Program-made: the position numbers and the translations under genes
Source: Bacteroides sp.
GTDB lineage: Bacteria > Bacteroidota > Bacteroidia > Bacteroidales > Bacteroidaceae
Direction: 5' to 3'
NCBI RefSeq assembly: GCF_028690125.1
Contig: NZ_JAQVBV010000024.1
Location: forward strand, 1-64,000
DNA length: 64,000 bases
Part shown: piece by piece, positions 18,658 through 29,438 of the stretch
How positions within the stretch are numbered: position 1 is the stretch's first letter
Layout: every line of letters begins with the position of its first letter
Notes under the pieces: generated by a model
What the model saw: only the letters and a program-made list of their open reading frames with translations
Database searches by the model: none
What the model was told of the DNA's origin: nothing

Positions 18658-19437
18658 ATGAAAAAACAAATTGCACTACTGACCTTGTTACTTTTAATCA
18701 TGAATTGTTTTGAAGCTACCGCCCAATTCGGTAAGATCGGTAAAGCAATCCAAGCAGGAAAAGATGCTGTACAAGCTGTAACTTTATCAGATGCGGATAT
18801 TGTCAAAATAAGCAAAGAATATATGGTTTGGATGGATTCTATAAACAAACTGACAAAACCAGATAGTGAATATGGACAACGATTGGAGAGACTTACCGGA
18901 AATATCAAGGAGGTAGACGGGTTACAAGTGAACTTTGGAGTATACGAAGTAGCAGATGTAAATGCCTTTGCTTGCGGAGACGGTAGTGTTCGCATTTGTG
19001 CCGGACTCATGGATGCCATGACAGATGAAGAACTAATGGCAGTAGTAGGTCACGAAATCGGTCACGTAATTCACACGGATTCCAAAGATGCCATGAAGAA
19101 TGCTTATATTCGTTCTGCCGTAAAAAATGCAGCAGGTATCATTAGTGAAAAGCTAGCCAAACTAACCGAATCTCAGCTAGGGACAATAGCTGATAATTTA
19201 TCCAGTGCTCAGTTTTCTCAGAAGCAAGAAAATGCGGCTGACGACTATAGCGTTGAATTTTGCGTAAAGAATAACATTGATCCTTATGCCATGTCCAAGG
19301 CATTGATCAAATTGGAGGAACTGTCTGCCGGTGCTCCTAAAGTTTCCTATCTGCAAAAGATGTTTTCTTCTCATCCGGACACCATGAAACGTATAGAACG
19401 AGCAAAGGCAAAAGCTGACACCTACCCTAAAAAATAG
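18658..19437 (+). CDS. M48-family metalloprotease, periplasmic
   Basis: A 259-residue protein with a signal peptide; MNC at residues 15-17 could also be a lipid attachment site. The zinc-protease motif HEIGH is at residues 132-136 and the third ligand Glu191 is in ENAADDYS. This is the M48 (Ste24/LoiP/BepA-like) arrangement without membrane helices. LoiP/BepA-type proteins degrade or repair misfolded outer-membrane proteins. It starts 37 nt after the TonB receptor gene and is probably co-transcribed with it. Confidence 0.88.
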   Translation: MKKQIALLTLLLLIMNCFEATAQFGKIGKAIQAGKDAVQAVTLSDADIVKISKEYMVWMDSINKLTKPDSEYGQRLERLTGNIKEVDGLQVNFGVYEVADVNAFACGDGSVRICAGLMDAMTDEELMAVVGHEIGHVIHTDSKDAMKNAYIRSAVKNAAGIISEKLAKLTESQLGTIADNLSSAQFSQKQENAADDYSVEFCVKNNIDPYAMSKALIKLEELSAGAPKVSYLQKMFSSHPDTMKRIERAKAKADTYPKK

Positions 19438-19451
19438 TTATCAATAGGGTA

Positions 19452-19538
19452 TCTGTCATGCAGAGCGTAGCGAAGCTTTTCTTCTTCGCCTTACTATCAA
19501 GACAGTGAAGATCTTTCACTTACGTTCCGGATGACAGA
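19452..19538. repeat. REP-like intergenic palindromic element
   Basis: TCTGTCAT (19452-19459) is inverted as ATGACAGA (19531-19538). Inside, GCGAAG (19470-19475) pairs with CTTCGC (19484-19489). The edge TGTCATGCAGAGCGTAGCG resembles a palindromic repeat class widespread in Bacteroidota intergenic regions. It probably folds at the 3' end of the M48 transcript. Confidence 0.55.
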
Positions 19539-19724
19539 GACTTTTGCATATGATCTGTTAATTAAGATACATTACTTCATAAATAAAGTATTCCCATCAT
19601 ATCAAGCTGTATTTGTCAAAAGGTTCAACAGCCGTTTATTAAAAATTCATTAATATAATGGTACATATTTGTATGCTGTCATGATTTGATGTAAATTCGA
19701 CGCATAAACCATTTAACTCCATTT

Positions 19725-21014
19725 ATGGAATTTTTAATCATTATTCTTTTACTTGTACTCAATGGTATCTTTGCCATGTACGAAATAGCCTTAGTATCTT
19801 CTAGTAAAGCTCGTCTCGAAACCCTTGCAAGTAGGGGAAACAAATCTGCTCGTGGTGTACTCAAACAATTGGAAGAACCCGAAAAGTTTTTATCTACCAT
19901 TCAGATTGGTATTACTCTTATCGGTATTATATCCGGTGCTTATGGTGGTGTAGCCATTGCAGACGATCTTGTCCCTCTCTTTTCAATGATTCCCGGAGCG
20001 GAGCTATATGCTCGCAACCTGGCGATGGTAACTACAGTAGCTATCATTACTTATCTGTCGCTCATCATTGGAGAACTTGTTCCTAAATCCATTGCTCTGA
20101 GTAATCCGGAACGCTATGCAACATTATTCAGTCCGGTCATGATTCTGCTGACAAAAGTATCTTATCCTTTCGTCTGGTTACTTAGCATATCGACGCGCTT
20201 GCTTAGCAAGGTCATCGGTGTTAAGAACGAAGACCGGCCAATGACACAGGAAGAAATTAAAATGATTCTTCACCAAAGTTCGGAACAGGGAGTGATTGAC
20301 AAAGAAGAGACCGAAATGCTGCGTGATGTATTTCGTTTCTCGGATAAACGTGCGAATGAATTGATGACCCACCGCAGGGATTTAATATTTCTTCATCCCA
20401 ACGATACACAAGAAAAAGTAATGAAGACCATCGAAGAAGAACATTACAGCAAATATCTGCTAGTGGATGAACGTAAAGATGAAATCATCGGTGTTGTATC
20501 CGTAAAAGATATTATTCTGATGGTAGGCAATAAAAAGATATTCAATTTGCGCGAAATAGCCCGTCCTCCATTGTTTATTCCAGAAAGTTTATATGCAAAT
20601 AAAATTTTAGAGCTGTTCAAGAAGAACAAAAATAAGTTGGGAGTTGTTGTAAACGAGTATGGTAGTACAGAAGGGATTATCACCTTGCACGACCTGACCG
20701 AAAGTATCTTTGGAGATATTCTTGAAGAAGATGATACCGAAGAAGAAGATATTGTGAAAAGACAGGACGGTTCGATGCTGGTGGAAGCCTCTATGAACAT
20801 CAAAGACTTCATGGATGAAATGGGAATCTTATCCTACGAGGACCTGGAAGATGAAGACTTTACTACCCTTGGCGGACTGACAATGTTTTTGATAGGACGT
20901 ATTCCGAAAGCCGGAGATATTTTTACCTACAAGAACCTGCAATTCGAAGTAATTGATATGGACCGTGGACGAGTAGATAAACTGCTGGTCATCAGACGGG
21001 ACAATGAAGAATAA
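19725..21014 (+). CDS. CNNM/CorC-type membrane protein (hemolysin family)
   Basis: A 429-residue protein. An N-terminal DUF21/CNNM membrane domain covers ~1-190 (NGIFAMYEIALVSSSKARLE; IGITLIGIISGAYGG). A pair of CBS domains covers ~205-325 (MTHRRDLIFLHPND..., VVNEYGSTEGIITLHDLTE). A C-terminal CorC/HlyC transporter-associated domain covers ~340-425. Such proteins are implicated in Mg2+ or Co2+ efflux and nucleotide-sensing membrane transport; the old hemolysin label is misleading. Length and domain order are typical. Single-gene unit. Confidence 0.88.
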   Translation: MEFLIIILLLVLNGIFAMYEIALVSSSKARLETLASRGNKSARGVLKQLEEPEKFLSTIQIGITLIGIISGAYGGVAIADDLVPLFSMIPGAELYARNLAMVTTVAIITYLSLIIGELVPKSIALSNPERYATLFSPVMILLTKVSYPFVWLLSISTRLLSKVIGVKNEDRPMTQEEIKMILHQSSEQGVIDKEETEMLRDVFRFSDKRANELMTHRRDLIFLHPNDTQEKVMKTIEEEHYSKYLLVDERKDEIIGVVSVKDIILMVGNKKIFNLREIARPPLFIPESLYANKILELFKKNKNKLGVVVNEYGSTEGIITLHDLTESIFGDILEEDDTEEEDIVKRQDGSMLVEASMNIKDFMDEMGILSYEDLEDEDFTTLGGLTMFLIGRIPKAGDIFTYKNLQFEVIDMDRGRVDKLLVIRRDNEE

Positions 21015-21068
21015 AAATTAAACAGAGCAATAGCTCACTATATTTATATTAACTTAAAGCACTTAAAG

Positions 21069-21545
21069 ATGAAAAAATTAATTATGTTAGCAGCCGTTGT
21101 AGCTGCTTTGGCATCTTGCCAGTCAAAAGCAAACAAAGCCGCAGAGGCAGAAGCAGACAGTCTTGCACTTGCAATGTCTCCGATCACAGAAATGACGGAA
21201 GTTTTTGAAGGTACACTTCCGGCTGCTGACGGTCCGGGTATTGACTATGTACTGACCCTGAATGCTGCTACCGACGGTGTAGATACTATTTATACGCTGG
21301 ATATGACTTACCTTGACGCAGAAGGGCAAGGCAAAAATAAGACCTTCACTTCTAAAGGTAAACAACAAACCGTTAATAAAATAGTGAACAAAAAGCCTAA
21401 GACTGCTGTTAAATTGACTCCGGAAACTGGTGATGCTCCTATGTATTTTGTTATTATCAATGACACTACCTTGCGTTTGGTAAATGATAGCCTGCAAGAA
21501 GCTGTCAGCGATTTGAATTATGATATTATTAAAGTTAAACAATAA
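21069..21545 (+). CDS. NlpE-like lipoprotein without the family cysteine pair
   Basis: A 158-residue lipoprotein (MKKLIMLAAVVAALASC, Cys17). VFEGTLPAADGPGIDYVLTL aligns with the NlpE N-terminal motif usually written LPCADCPGI, but the CxxC cysteines are Ala and Gly here. The rest is a small beta-barrel-like domain. NlpE proteins sense envelope and copper stress in proteobacteria. Loss of the cysteines argues against a redox or copper role, so a structural or lipoprotein-sorting role is possible. Confidence 0.7.
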   Translation: MKKLIMLAAVVAALASCQSKANKAAEAEADSLALAMSPITEMTEVFEGTLPAADGPGIDYVLTLNAATDGVDTIYTLDMTYLDAEGQGKNKTFTSKGKQQTVNKIVNKKPKTAVKLTPETGDAPMYFVIINDTTLRLVNDSLQEAVSDLNYDIIKVKQ

Positions 21546-21565
21546 ACCGAACCTTAACCATTTAA

Positions 21566-21608
21566 AAAATGCTCTGCCAAGATTTAATCTTGCAGAGCAT
21601 TTTAGTTT
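21566..21608. terminator. Bidirectional terminator
   Basis: AAAATGCTCTG (21566-21576) pairs with CAGAGCATTTT (21593-21603), continued inward by CAAGAT/ATCTTG with one bulged C. It has A-rich and T-rich flanks and lies between the NlpE-like gene and the convergent GH95 gene. Confidence 0.8.
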
Positions 21609-21765
21609 TATAAAGAAAGAAATAGAATAGCCCGACTTTGGAGCAACTTTCCACCTGTCTCCATTTGTCGAATTTAGATGAGAGATATTTTATTGGATAA
21701 TAACATCCAGCTCGTTATGTATGTACGTTTTCTCACATTTTATAATCTGACTATTTCCGTTTTTT

Positions 21766-24228
21766 TCAATTATCAGTAGCAGTTACTATATATATACCTC
21801 CCTTTTTTGTATCAAATTTATTTATATAATAATTGCCTTCTTTTACCTGATTGGATATAACTCCTTCTATCCGAATCGGGACTTGAGTTCTTAAAACACA
21901 CTTATTTCCCATATTCGACTTGATTTTAGCCTCTTTCAACCCTAGTTTTTCCCAAACAATTTCCACTTCAAAGTTTCCTCTGGCTTTTAAACCTGATACA
22001 CTTCCAGAAGGCCAGGCGTTTGGTAAAGCCGGTAACAAATGAAGTTCTTTCAAATGACTTTGAAGAAGCATTTCTATAAATCCCGCTGTTGCTCCAAAGT
22101 TACCATCAATCTGGAAAGGTGGATGAGCGTCGAAGAAATTCGGATAAGTTCCTCCTACTCCACTTGCAGAAGGATCACAGTAATGCATAATTTCACGTAT
22201 CATTTTATAGGCATGATCACCATCTAATAGTCGGGCGGCAAAGTTAATTTTCCAGCCCTTACTCCATCCTGTACCTTCATCTCCGCGAATTTGAAAGGTT
22301 TTATTGGCAGCTTTTGCCAGTTCAGGAGTTGTCAATGGAGAAATCTGACGTCCGGGATGCAAACCGAATAAGTGAGAAAGATGTCGATGCCGAGTATCCG
22401 TCTCTTTATATTCTTTACTCCACTCCAACAATTGCCCTTGCGAACCTATCTGATAAGGGAATAGTTTTTCCTTTTTCTCTATCAACTGCTTGCGAAACTT
22501 CTTGTCGATGCCTAAGACTTCCGAAGCTTCAATCAGATTCGTAAAGAGATCGCGAATAATGGCCATATCCATCGTTGTTGCTTCTGATACTGCATAATAT
22601 TTGTCATTTACCCAAAACCAATTTTCCGGTGAAGTAGACGGAGAGGTTATCAAATACTCATCTTTTTGCACTAACCAGTCGAAACAGAACAATGCAGCTT
22701 CTTTCATTACCGGATAAGCCTCATTTTTCAGAAAATCCTTATCACCGCTAAAGCAATAATGTTCCCATAAATGCTGACAGAGCCAATTGCCTCCCATATA
22801 CCAATTCGCCCAAACCGGTTCGCCTTGCCCACAATTTCCAACGGCATTGCTCAATCCCCAGATATCTGAATTATGGTGAGCCACCCATCCCCGTGCACGA
22901 TAGTATTCTTGTGCAGTTGCTTTTCCCGTTTTTGATAGATTCTTAATAAAATCGATCAGCGGCATATGCATTTCCGACAAATTGCCTGTTTCAGCCGGCC
23001 AATAATTCATCTCAGTATTTATATTGATGGTATAATTTGAACTCCAGGGTGGACGAAATTCTTTATTCCACAAACCTTGCAGATTAGCAGCCGAGCCACC
23101 CGGACGAGAGGCAGAAATCAACAGATATCTTCCATATTGAAAGAAGAGTTCCTCTAATCCCGGATCATAATTTCCATAAGAATAAAGCTTCAGACGAAAA
23201 TCCGAAGGGAGCTTTTCATTCACTTTGTTATTCAGTGTGTCAGTCAAATGTAACGCTACACGATTAAAGAAACTACCAAAATCTGAAATGTGTTTTCTTT
23301 TCAATTCGTCGTAATTAATAGCCATTGCACTATCCATCCTTCGCTGCGAAATGATTTTCTCGTCTTTACCTTCTTTATCCGGATGTCTATCAAAACCGTT
23401 GAAACTAGTTGCTACTGACAATAATAAGGTTAATCCGTCGGCATTCTTCACATGGATACCATTTTCATCTGCCTGAACAGTTCCTCCGACTGGTAAAGCC
23501 TTTAAAATAGCCTGAACACGCATACCTCCAAGTCCGTCAGCATCTAATTGCTCAATTGCCGGTTTACCCGGTCTGTTATGATAGACAGGATCTACATGGA
23601 CAGGGGCTTGCCCATTCATATAAAGTATAGTATTATCTTTAGCAGTGACCGTATTTTTAAGAAGACTGTTCAAAGCAATATCCAACGTAAGTTTCCCGGA
23701 TTTATTAACAGTGAAACTTATTACCATAACGCTGTCCGGAGCTGAAGTAAATATTTCACGGGTATATTTCACTCCTCCGACAACAAATTCGGTAGTAGCA
23801 ATAGCTTCATTCAAACCCTATTTTCTTACGTAGCCCGATGAATGCACTTTACCATCAAAACTTTGTTTGATGCGAATGTCGCCCAAAGGAAGAAAGCTTT
23901 CTGTAAAATACCCCTGCATTTTCTTGCAAAGCTCAGTAGCTTTCTGATAATCATCCTTAGCCAATGCTTCACGTATAGGTTTCAGATATTTAAATGCGTC
24001 AGGATTTACATTCTTTTTTTGTGGTCCGCCAGACCACAAAGTCACCTCATTCAACTGTATCACCTCATTCTCGATACCACCGAATACCATTGCTCCGATT
24101 TGCCCATTTCCGAGAGGCAATGCTTCTACCCATTCCTGCGCAGGATGTTCATACCACAATTTCAGATTTTCCTGAGCATTTAGTGACAATGTCATCAGTG
24201 CCAACGTTAGTAGTTTTAGTCTTTTCAT
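21766..24228 (-). pseudogene. GH95 alpha-L-fucosidase interrupted by an in-frame amber codon
   Basis: One continuous frame of 821 codons from ATG at 24228, with a signal peptide (ending LSLNAQ) and the GH95 N-terminal domain (LWYEHPAQEWVEALPLGNG...GAMVFGG). It is stopped by TAG at 23818-23820 and then open to 21766 with the whole (alpha/alpha)6 catalytic barrel (TNINTEMNYWPAETGNLSEMH, DGNFGATAGF). Both parts are in the same phase, so this is a nonsense codon and not a frameshift. The stop falls where relatives carry YxRxLxL (here YVRK-stop-GLNEA), so it probably replaced Leu. As read, only 136 residues would be made, unless the codon is read through, the downstream TTG (23814) is used, or the base call is wrong. 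GH95 removes alpha-1,2-fucose or alpha-galactose. Downstream partner of the GH78 gene. Confidence 0.85.
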
Positions 24229-24269
24229 TATTCGTTTTTCATTTTTTATAAACAGATGTTACCTGAACC

Positions 24270-27200
24270 CTACCTCCCTATCTTAAAAGAATAGTCACCC
24301 GAAGAAAGATCTAATACTACTTTCCCATCTTCCGCACCTATATATTTCACGCCTTTGCTTTTCTTCAAAGACTGATTCCCCTCCGAAATCTCTTTCAACG
24401 AAGCGGCAGGAAGATAGACGCGGGCAGTTGTATTGGCAGGAACGGTGCATTGATAAACCAATACATCCTTTTCGTGCCTCCAACTACTTTTAATGCGTCC
24501 ATACATTGAATCAAAATAACCATTTGCATAGGTCATTTTTCCCGTTGTATCTACTTCCGGTTTCAAGATGAAATGTTTAAATCCGGGATAGTTTTCATCA
24601 CGCTGAATACCTAACGAATAATTGCACATCCATGCACCAACGGCACCAAAAGAATAATGATTAAAAGAATTCATGCTATTATTACCACCGAAACCATCAA
24701 GATGAGTATATGAATTGAGTCGTTCCCAAATGGTTGTAGCTCCCTGTTCAACAGGATAAAGCCAGGATGGATAAGTAGTTTGCTGCAACAATTTATAAGC
24801 AATATCCTGATGCCCGTTTTCAGACAAAGCCTGATTAATCCAGGCTGTACCTATGAAACCTGTCATCAAAGAATAAGGAGGGCATTCTCGTCCCTGATCG
24901 GTTTTATTATTTCTGGTCACCGTCTGCACAAGGTGTTCTGCCAATTTATCTTTCATTGCAGAGTCCACCAGATTGAATGCTAAGGGAAGTACATAAGATG
25001 TCTGGATATCCACAAAATCACCTTTCTTCGGTCCATCGGCTCCGGAAGCTATAGTTTTTCCGGTAGCAGGATGAATATAGGTACGAGCAAAAAAATCTCG
25101 TCGTTCGGTAGCTATTTTTTTGTACCATTCCGCATCTTCATTCTTATTCAAAGCCATGGCTATTTTCTGCATTAAGTCAAGATCACGAATGAAATAAGAC
25201 TCCCATAACAACGTTTTATCATTCTTTCCGTCTTCTAATCCCAACCAGTCACCTAAATTCCATCCGGCACGTTCTTGAATCAGTACTCCGGTAGAAGGGT
25301 CAAAACATTTTTCGAGGACATATTGTATGTAGTGCTTCATGGCATCATAATGCTCGGATAAAAGCACACGATCATTATATTGTTGGTATGACTCCCACGC
25401 CACTGTAATACCCGCACTTCCCCAAAGCAGACCGCCAAAACCTCCTCCAAGAGGAGCTATGTCCGCGAAACGTCCGTCTGCCCGCTGAGTTTGACGCATG
25501 GCAAACATATGACGGCGTAAAAATTGAGGCAGAGAGGCCATATAAGTAGCCGTACGTGAAAAAACCGAGATATCACCGCCCCATCCAAGCCGTTCGTTAC
25601 GTTGAGGGCAGTCCGTAGGAACTGACATAAAATTAGCATAAGTAGACCACAATATATTCTGCCATAGTCGGTTCACCTCTGCATTTGAGGTTTCATAGTT
25701 GGCTGTGAGACCATCAATAGAACTTAAAACCACTCCTTTGACAGATTCTAACGGAAGCGGCTTTTCGATGCCTGTAATCTCCAGATAACGATAACCATGA
25801 TAGGTGAACCGCGGAGAAATAGTTTCATCTCCGCCTTTCGTGATGTAAATATCCTGTGCCATGGCTCCACGGATATTTTCAAGCATGATCATACCAATAT
25901 TTCCCTTATACTCCGGCAAATCAGGATAAGTCACTTCCGCAAAACGCAGATATACTTTTGTTCCCGGTTGAATTCCGGATAAACTAATCTTAGGAACTCC
26001 TGCCATATTCTGTCCCATATCATATACAAAAACACCCGGACGGACTTCATTCACAGAAATAGCGGTAAGCTCTTTTATAGCTTTTATTGTTTGTCCGAAT
26101 TGTCCGGTCATACAAAAGTCCGAATAATCGTTAGCTGTTGCCCAACCATGACTACCGGCAGTACTTACAGTTCCATCAAGCATAATTTCCCGGACCGGTT
26201 TCCATAACGTTGCTTTATAATCGGGAGTGCTCCATCCCTCTATCTGTTTTTCATTTCGGGCATCATATATCTCACCTTGGAAGAAACTGCCATAACGTAT
26301 GGGACCTTCATTGAAATATTGCCAACAAGATGGATCAGTCACCACCACTTTTTCCGTTCCGTCAGCATACGTGACGACAAGTTTAGCCAGCAATGACTGA
26401 CGATCACCAAAATAATTCCAAAGTTCTCCCGAATAGGTACATCCTCCACTCCACCAACCTTCTCCTAACAGAGCACCGATTACATTTTCTCCTTCCAAAA
26501 TGTAATCGGTCACATCAAAAGTCTGATAGATATGCATCTTGTTATATTGTGTCAGCCCCGGATTAAAATAATCATTCCCTATCCTATTTCCATTCATGTA
26601 GACTTCATAGATACCTCGTGAAGTGGTATAAAGTCGCGCTTTCTTTATCTCCGGTTTCTCCGAAACAAATTGCGTACGGAGCATAGGCATTGAATTCCTA
26701 CTTGGGTCCAATGTCCGAAATGAACCGGGACTTGTTGCAAATTCAATCTTACGAATGATGTTGGAAGGCTGCTGATAATGCCGGATCCTGATCTCTGAAA
26801 AATTTGCAGACTGCCCTTCCGAAAGCGAATAACCAACATCACCAAGTACAGGGAAAGTAATGAAATCACCGCCACGACCTATGGGATTAAGATTGACCTC
26901 TCCAATTTTATTTTGGTCATTATCAATAAATAGATGAGTGATACCATATATGGAAGTTAATGACAAGATATGCTTTTCATATTTATTATTTTCATTGATC
27001 AACGAAGCAGGAACAGTCAGGCTTTTCAACGGAACCTCTTTCCGGTCGGCAGGATGATAACCAACACGATAAACATTGACTTGTGCCTCTTTGCCTGAAA
27101 TGAGCGGAGCAATATCCAGTTCTATCATTACATAAGATTCATCTTTGGCATTTTGTAAATGATACAGGTTTTTAAATTTATTCATCAAACGATGATCATT

Positions 27201-27767
27201 TGCTCCATATATAAACCCTGCCTTAGTAGAATGTGATTGTTTGTCAAGCTGTAAAGCAAAGTCGAGACGATACACCGGAAGATACTGCGAATGTAATGCT
27301 TGGTCATCATCGCCACCTCCAATCCATTTGGCACCTCCCCATATCTCATCTGTATCATTCCGGCACATTAATCCGGTTTCAAACCACGAAGAAGCTGATA
27401 CGCTTTTGCCTTTAGTATCCCAGACACGGAGTGTCCACAAGTAATGCGTAACTGGTTGTAAAGATTGTCCTTCATATTCAATATTCAATGACAGGTCGCT
27501 AACTACTTTCCCGGAATTCCACACTTCAGTTCCATGCTCATCTGTTACAGTAATCTGATATGCAGCCTGCATACATCCTCTCCGATCCGAAGAGACTGCC
27601 ATTTGCCAGCTAAAACGAGGTTTTTCCACGTCGATGCCCAACGGAGTTTCTGCATATTCTACTTGCAATTTCTTTAAATAGAAAGAAGATTCCGCTGCAC
27701 AAAGCAGATAAGAATATACAGTAAATAAGCTAAAAACAAGCAACCTGCTAACATTTAAGTATTTCAT
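24270..27767 (-). CDS. GH78 alpha-L-rhamnosidase
   Basis: A 1165-residue secreted protein (signal ending LLCAAESS). N-terminal beta-sandwich domains (FSWQMAVSSDRRGCMQAAYQ, the Bac_rhamnosid N region) are followed by a concanavalin-like insert, and an (alpha/alpha)6 barrel begins near residue 690. The family signature DCPQRNERLGWGGD (~residues 717-730) carries catalytic acids. Its product cleaves terminal alpha-L-rhamnose from plant glycans such as rhamnogalacturonan or flavonoid glycosides in the periplasm. It starts an operon with GH95 (41 nt apart); the pair suggests a rhamnose/fucose-decorated plant polysaccharide. No SusC/SusD pair is adjacent. Confidence 0.92.
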   Translation of the reverse strand: MKYLNVSRLLVFSLFTVYSYLLCAAESSFYLKKLQVEYAETPLGIDVEKPRFSWQMAVSSDRRGCMQAAYQITVTDEHGTEVWNSGKVVSDLSLNIEYEGQSLQPVTHYLWTLRVWDTKGKSVSASSWFETGLMCRNDTDEIWGGAKWIGGGDDDQALHSQYLPVYRLDFALQLDKQSHSTKAGFIYGANDHRLMNKFKNLYHLQNAKDESYVMIELDIAPLISGKEAQVNVYRVGYHPADRKEVPLKSLTVPASLINENNKYEKHILSLTSIYGITHLFIDNDQNKIGEVNLNPIGRGGDFITFPVLGDVGYSLSEGQSANFSEIRIRHYQQPSNIIRKIEFATSPGSFRTLDPSRNSMPMLRTQFVSEKPEIKKARLYTTSRGIYEVYMNGNRIGNDYFNPGLTQYNKMHIYQTFDVTDYILEGENVIGALLGEGWWSGGCTYSGELWNYFGDRQSLLAKLVVTYADGTEKVVVTDPSCWQYFNEGPIRYGSFFQGEIYDARNEKQIEGWSTPDYKATLWKPVREIMLDGTVSTAGSHGWATANDYSDFCMTGQFGQTIKAIKELTAISVNEVRPGVFVYDMGQNMAGVPKISLSGIQPGTKVYLRFAEVTYPDLPEYKGNIGMIMLENIRGAMAQDIYITKGGDETISPRFTYHGYRYLEITGIEKPLPLESVKGVVLSSIDGLTANYETSNAEVNRLWQNILWSTYANFMSVPTDCPQRNERLGWGGDISVFSRTATYMASLPQFLRRHMFAMRQTQRADGRFADIAPLGGGFGGLLWGSAGITVAWESYQQYNDRVLLSEHYDAMKHYIQYVLEKCFDPSTGVLIQERAGWNLGDWLGLEDGKNDKTLLWESYFIRDLDLMQKIAMALNKNEDAEWYKKIATERRDFFARTYIHPATGKTIASGADGPKKGDFVDIQTSYVLPLAFNLVDSAMKDKLAEHLVQTVTRNNKTDQGRECPPYSLMTGFIGTAWINQALSENGHQDIAYKLLQQTTYPSWLYPVEQGATTIWERLNSYTHLDGFGGNNSMNSFNHYSFGAVGAWMCNYSLGIQRDENYPGFKHFILKPEVDTTGKMTYANGYFDSMYGRIKSSWRHEKDVLVYQCTVPANTTARVYLPAASLKEISEGNQSLKKSKGVKYIGAEDGKVVLDLSSGDYSFKIGR

Positions 27768-28276
27768 ATAAGATATATTATAAGGTACATATAAAATAGC
27801 AACTTCTTCAGATATGATAATCTACTTTAAAACCACATCTTCTACCTTCCAATATTCTGCTAGTCTTCAAACTTATTCCTTTGGCAAATACTTAAAATAA
27901 TGCCGGATAATGAACATAATATTAGATTTAAACTTCGTAATTACAATGCTATGACGAAATCTTTCAGATCAGTTAAAACAGAATAAAATGATTTCTTACT
28001 TCTAGTTCGACAAATGTTCAGCCCCAAATAGGCAAAAACATATAGAATAAAGAATGCATTGCATAATAATTACAATAATAAAGGCTTTGCAAGTTATAAT
28101 TATCTACGTGAAATAATGACAAATAGGTCTTTTATTTAATATCATTTTAATTTTATTTATGTAACCTGTTATAAAAGTCATCTTTTGCTCTTCTGAATAG
28201 TTGATAAGAAAGTAAGGCTCATTGAAGAATCACTGTAAATTACCGAGAGCAAACTATTCTTGAAAGTTCTACCAAT
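27768..28276. other. Intergenic stretch between GH78 and porin genes
   Basis: About 500 nt, AT-rich. It should contain the GH78 promoter on the minus strand, but I see no exact TAnnTTTG box placed convincingly, and no coding frame or clear hairpin. Confidence 0.4.
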
Positions 28277-29437
28277 TTAAAAAATAAATTGAAACCGTCC
28301 CTGAATAATGCTAAAATCAGTAGGAACTATTTCTTTAATATGTTTACCAGGCATGAAATAATTATAATTCAGTTTAATGGCAATATGCTTGCTTATATAA
28401 TAATTGAGTCCGATAGAAAAATCTTTTTCCATTCCTCCATCAATACCAGCTGAACGGTCGTTCAACGTCAGATAATTGAAACGGGCACATAGCTCCAAAC
28501 TTTTGCCTTCAGGGCGACCAGGACACGCAACTTCTTCATCATAAAGATAGTTCTGTCCTAATAATAACCATGAACATTGCACATAGGCTCCTTGTGCCAT
28601 ATAATTATTAAAACCGTTTGCACGTTTTACATGAGTCCGGATATACTCACTTTGCAAGAAAAATTTATGATAATAGATGAGCAATTCTGTCCCGACCTTA
28701 AACTGTGATTCTGCATTTCCAACATCCGCCAAAAGGAGAATCCGATTATCAATCGTACTAATTCCAGGAGATTTATAAGTAAAGGTATTTACATTCTGAT
28801 CTTCGGGCAGTACACCATCCGGTGTACGGTGAATAGCAGCCAAACCGATGTGAACAAGTTTCTCTTTTGCATAAACCGGACGATAGACCAAACGGGCATC
28901 AATCGCATATCCTTGAGAGACATTCTTTAAATTACTCAAATCATTATCTGTGAATAACCCACCACAAAAATAATAACGATGAGTATTATAAGAGTAAGCC
29001 ACTCCCATACGCCGACTATTTGTCAAAGCCAGTACTGCTCCTGGAGATTGATTGAAACGGAGGTCGAAAGTACTGCATAGCATATCCAAACTGAAAGGTT
29101 CATAGAATTGTCCTATCTGAATAGAGTGATTCTTATACGAATAAGAGGCAAAAGCATCTTTAATTGCTGCTTTGTTTCCTGCATATCCCATCTCCAATTT
29201 CATTTTCCAGTTCTGATATGTTGCTTTTACTCCAATACGAAGATCATTAAATTCCAGACCATTTCCAAAATGATTGGAGTTCTTCATATAAATACCACCG
29301 TCCATCAACAGACGTCCCGTGATTTTATATTGAAGTGGGTCTGCATTATTCTGCGCATTTGCTGTAAATGTCACTAAAATCAATATCTGAAATATGATAA
29401 AAAAGGATTTTAGGTAGGTTCTCGTTAGAAGTACCAT
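28277..29437 (-). CDS. Phosphate-selective porin O/P-family protein
   Basis: A 386-residue protein with a signal peptide (ending FTANAQ) and a 16-strand porin pattern (GRLLMDGGIYM near the N-terminus, then alternating strands, C-terminal aromatic IIQGRFQFIF). It matches the OprO/OprP-like outer-membrane porins that pass phosphate or other anions. The start is 1 nt beyond the stop of the upstream transporter gene, so the two are one operon: a transporter in the inner membrane with a channel in the outer membrane. The actual substrate is not known. Confidence 0.82.
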   Translation of the reverse strand: MVLLTRTYLKSFFIIFQILILVTFTANAQNNADPLQYKITGRLLMDGGIYMKNSNHFGNGLEFNDLRIGVKATYQNWKMKLEMGYAGNKAAIKDAFASYSYKNHSIQIGQFYEPFSLDMLCSTFDLRFNQSPGAVLALTNSRRMGVAYSYNTHRYYFCGGLFTDNDLSNLKNVSQGYAIDARLVYRPVYAKEKLVHIGLAAIHRTPDGVLPEDQNVNTFTYKSPGISTIDNRILLLADVGNAESQFKVGTELLIYYHKFFLQSEYIRTHVKRANGFNNYMAQGAYVQCSWLLLGQNYLYDEEVACPGRPEGKSLELCARFNYLTLNDRSAGIDGGMEKDFSIGLNYYISKHIAIKLNYNYFMPGKHIKEIVPTDFSIIQGRFQFIF

Positions 29438-29438
29438 A

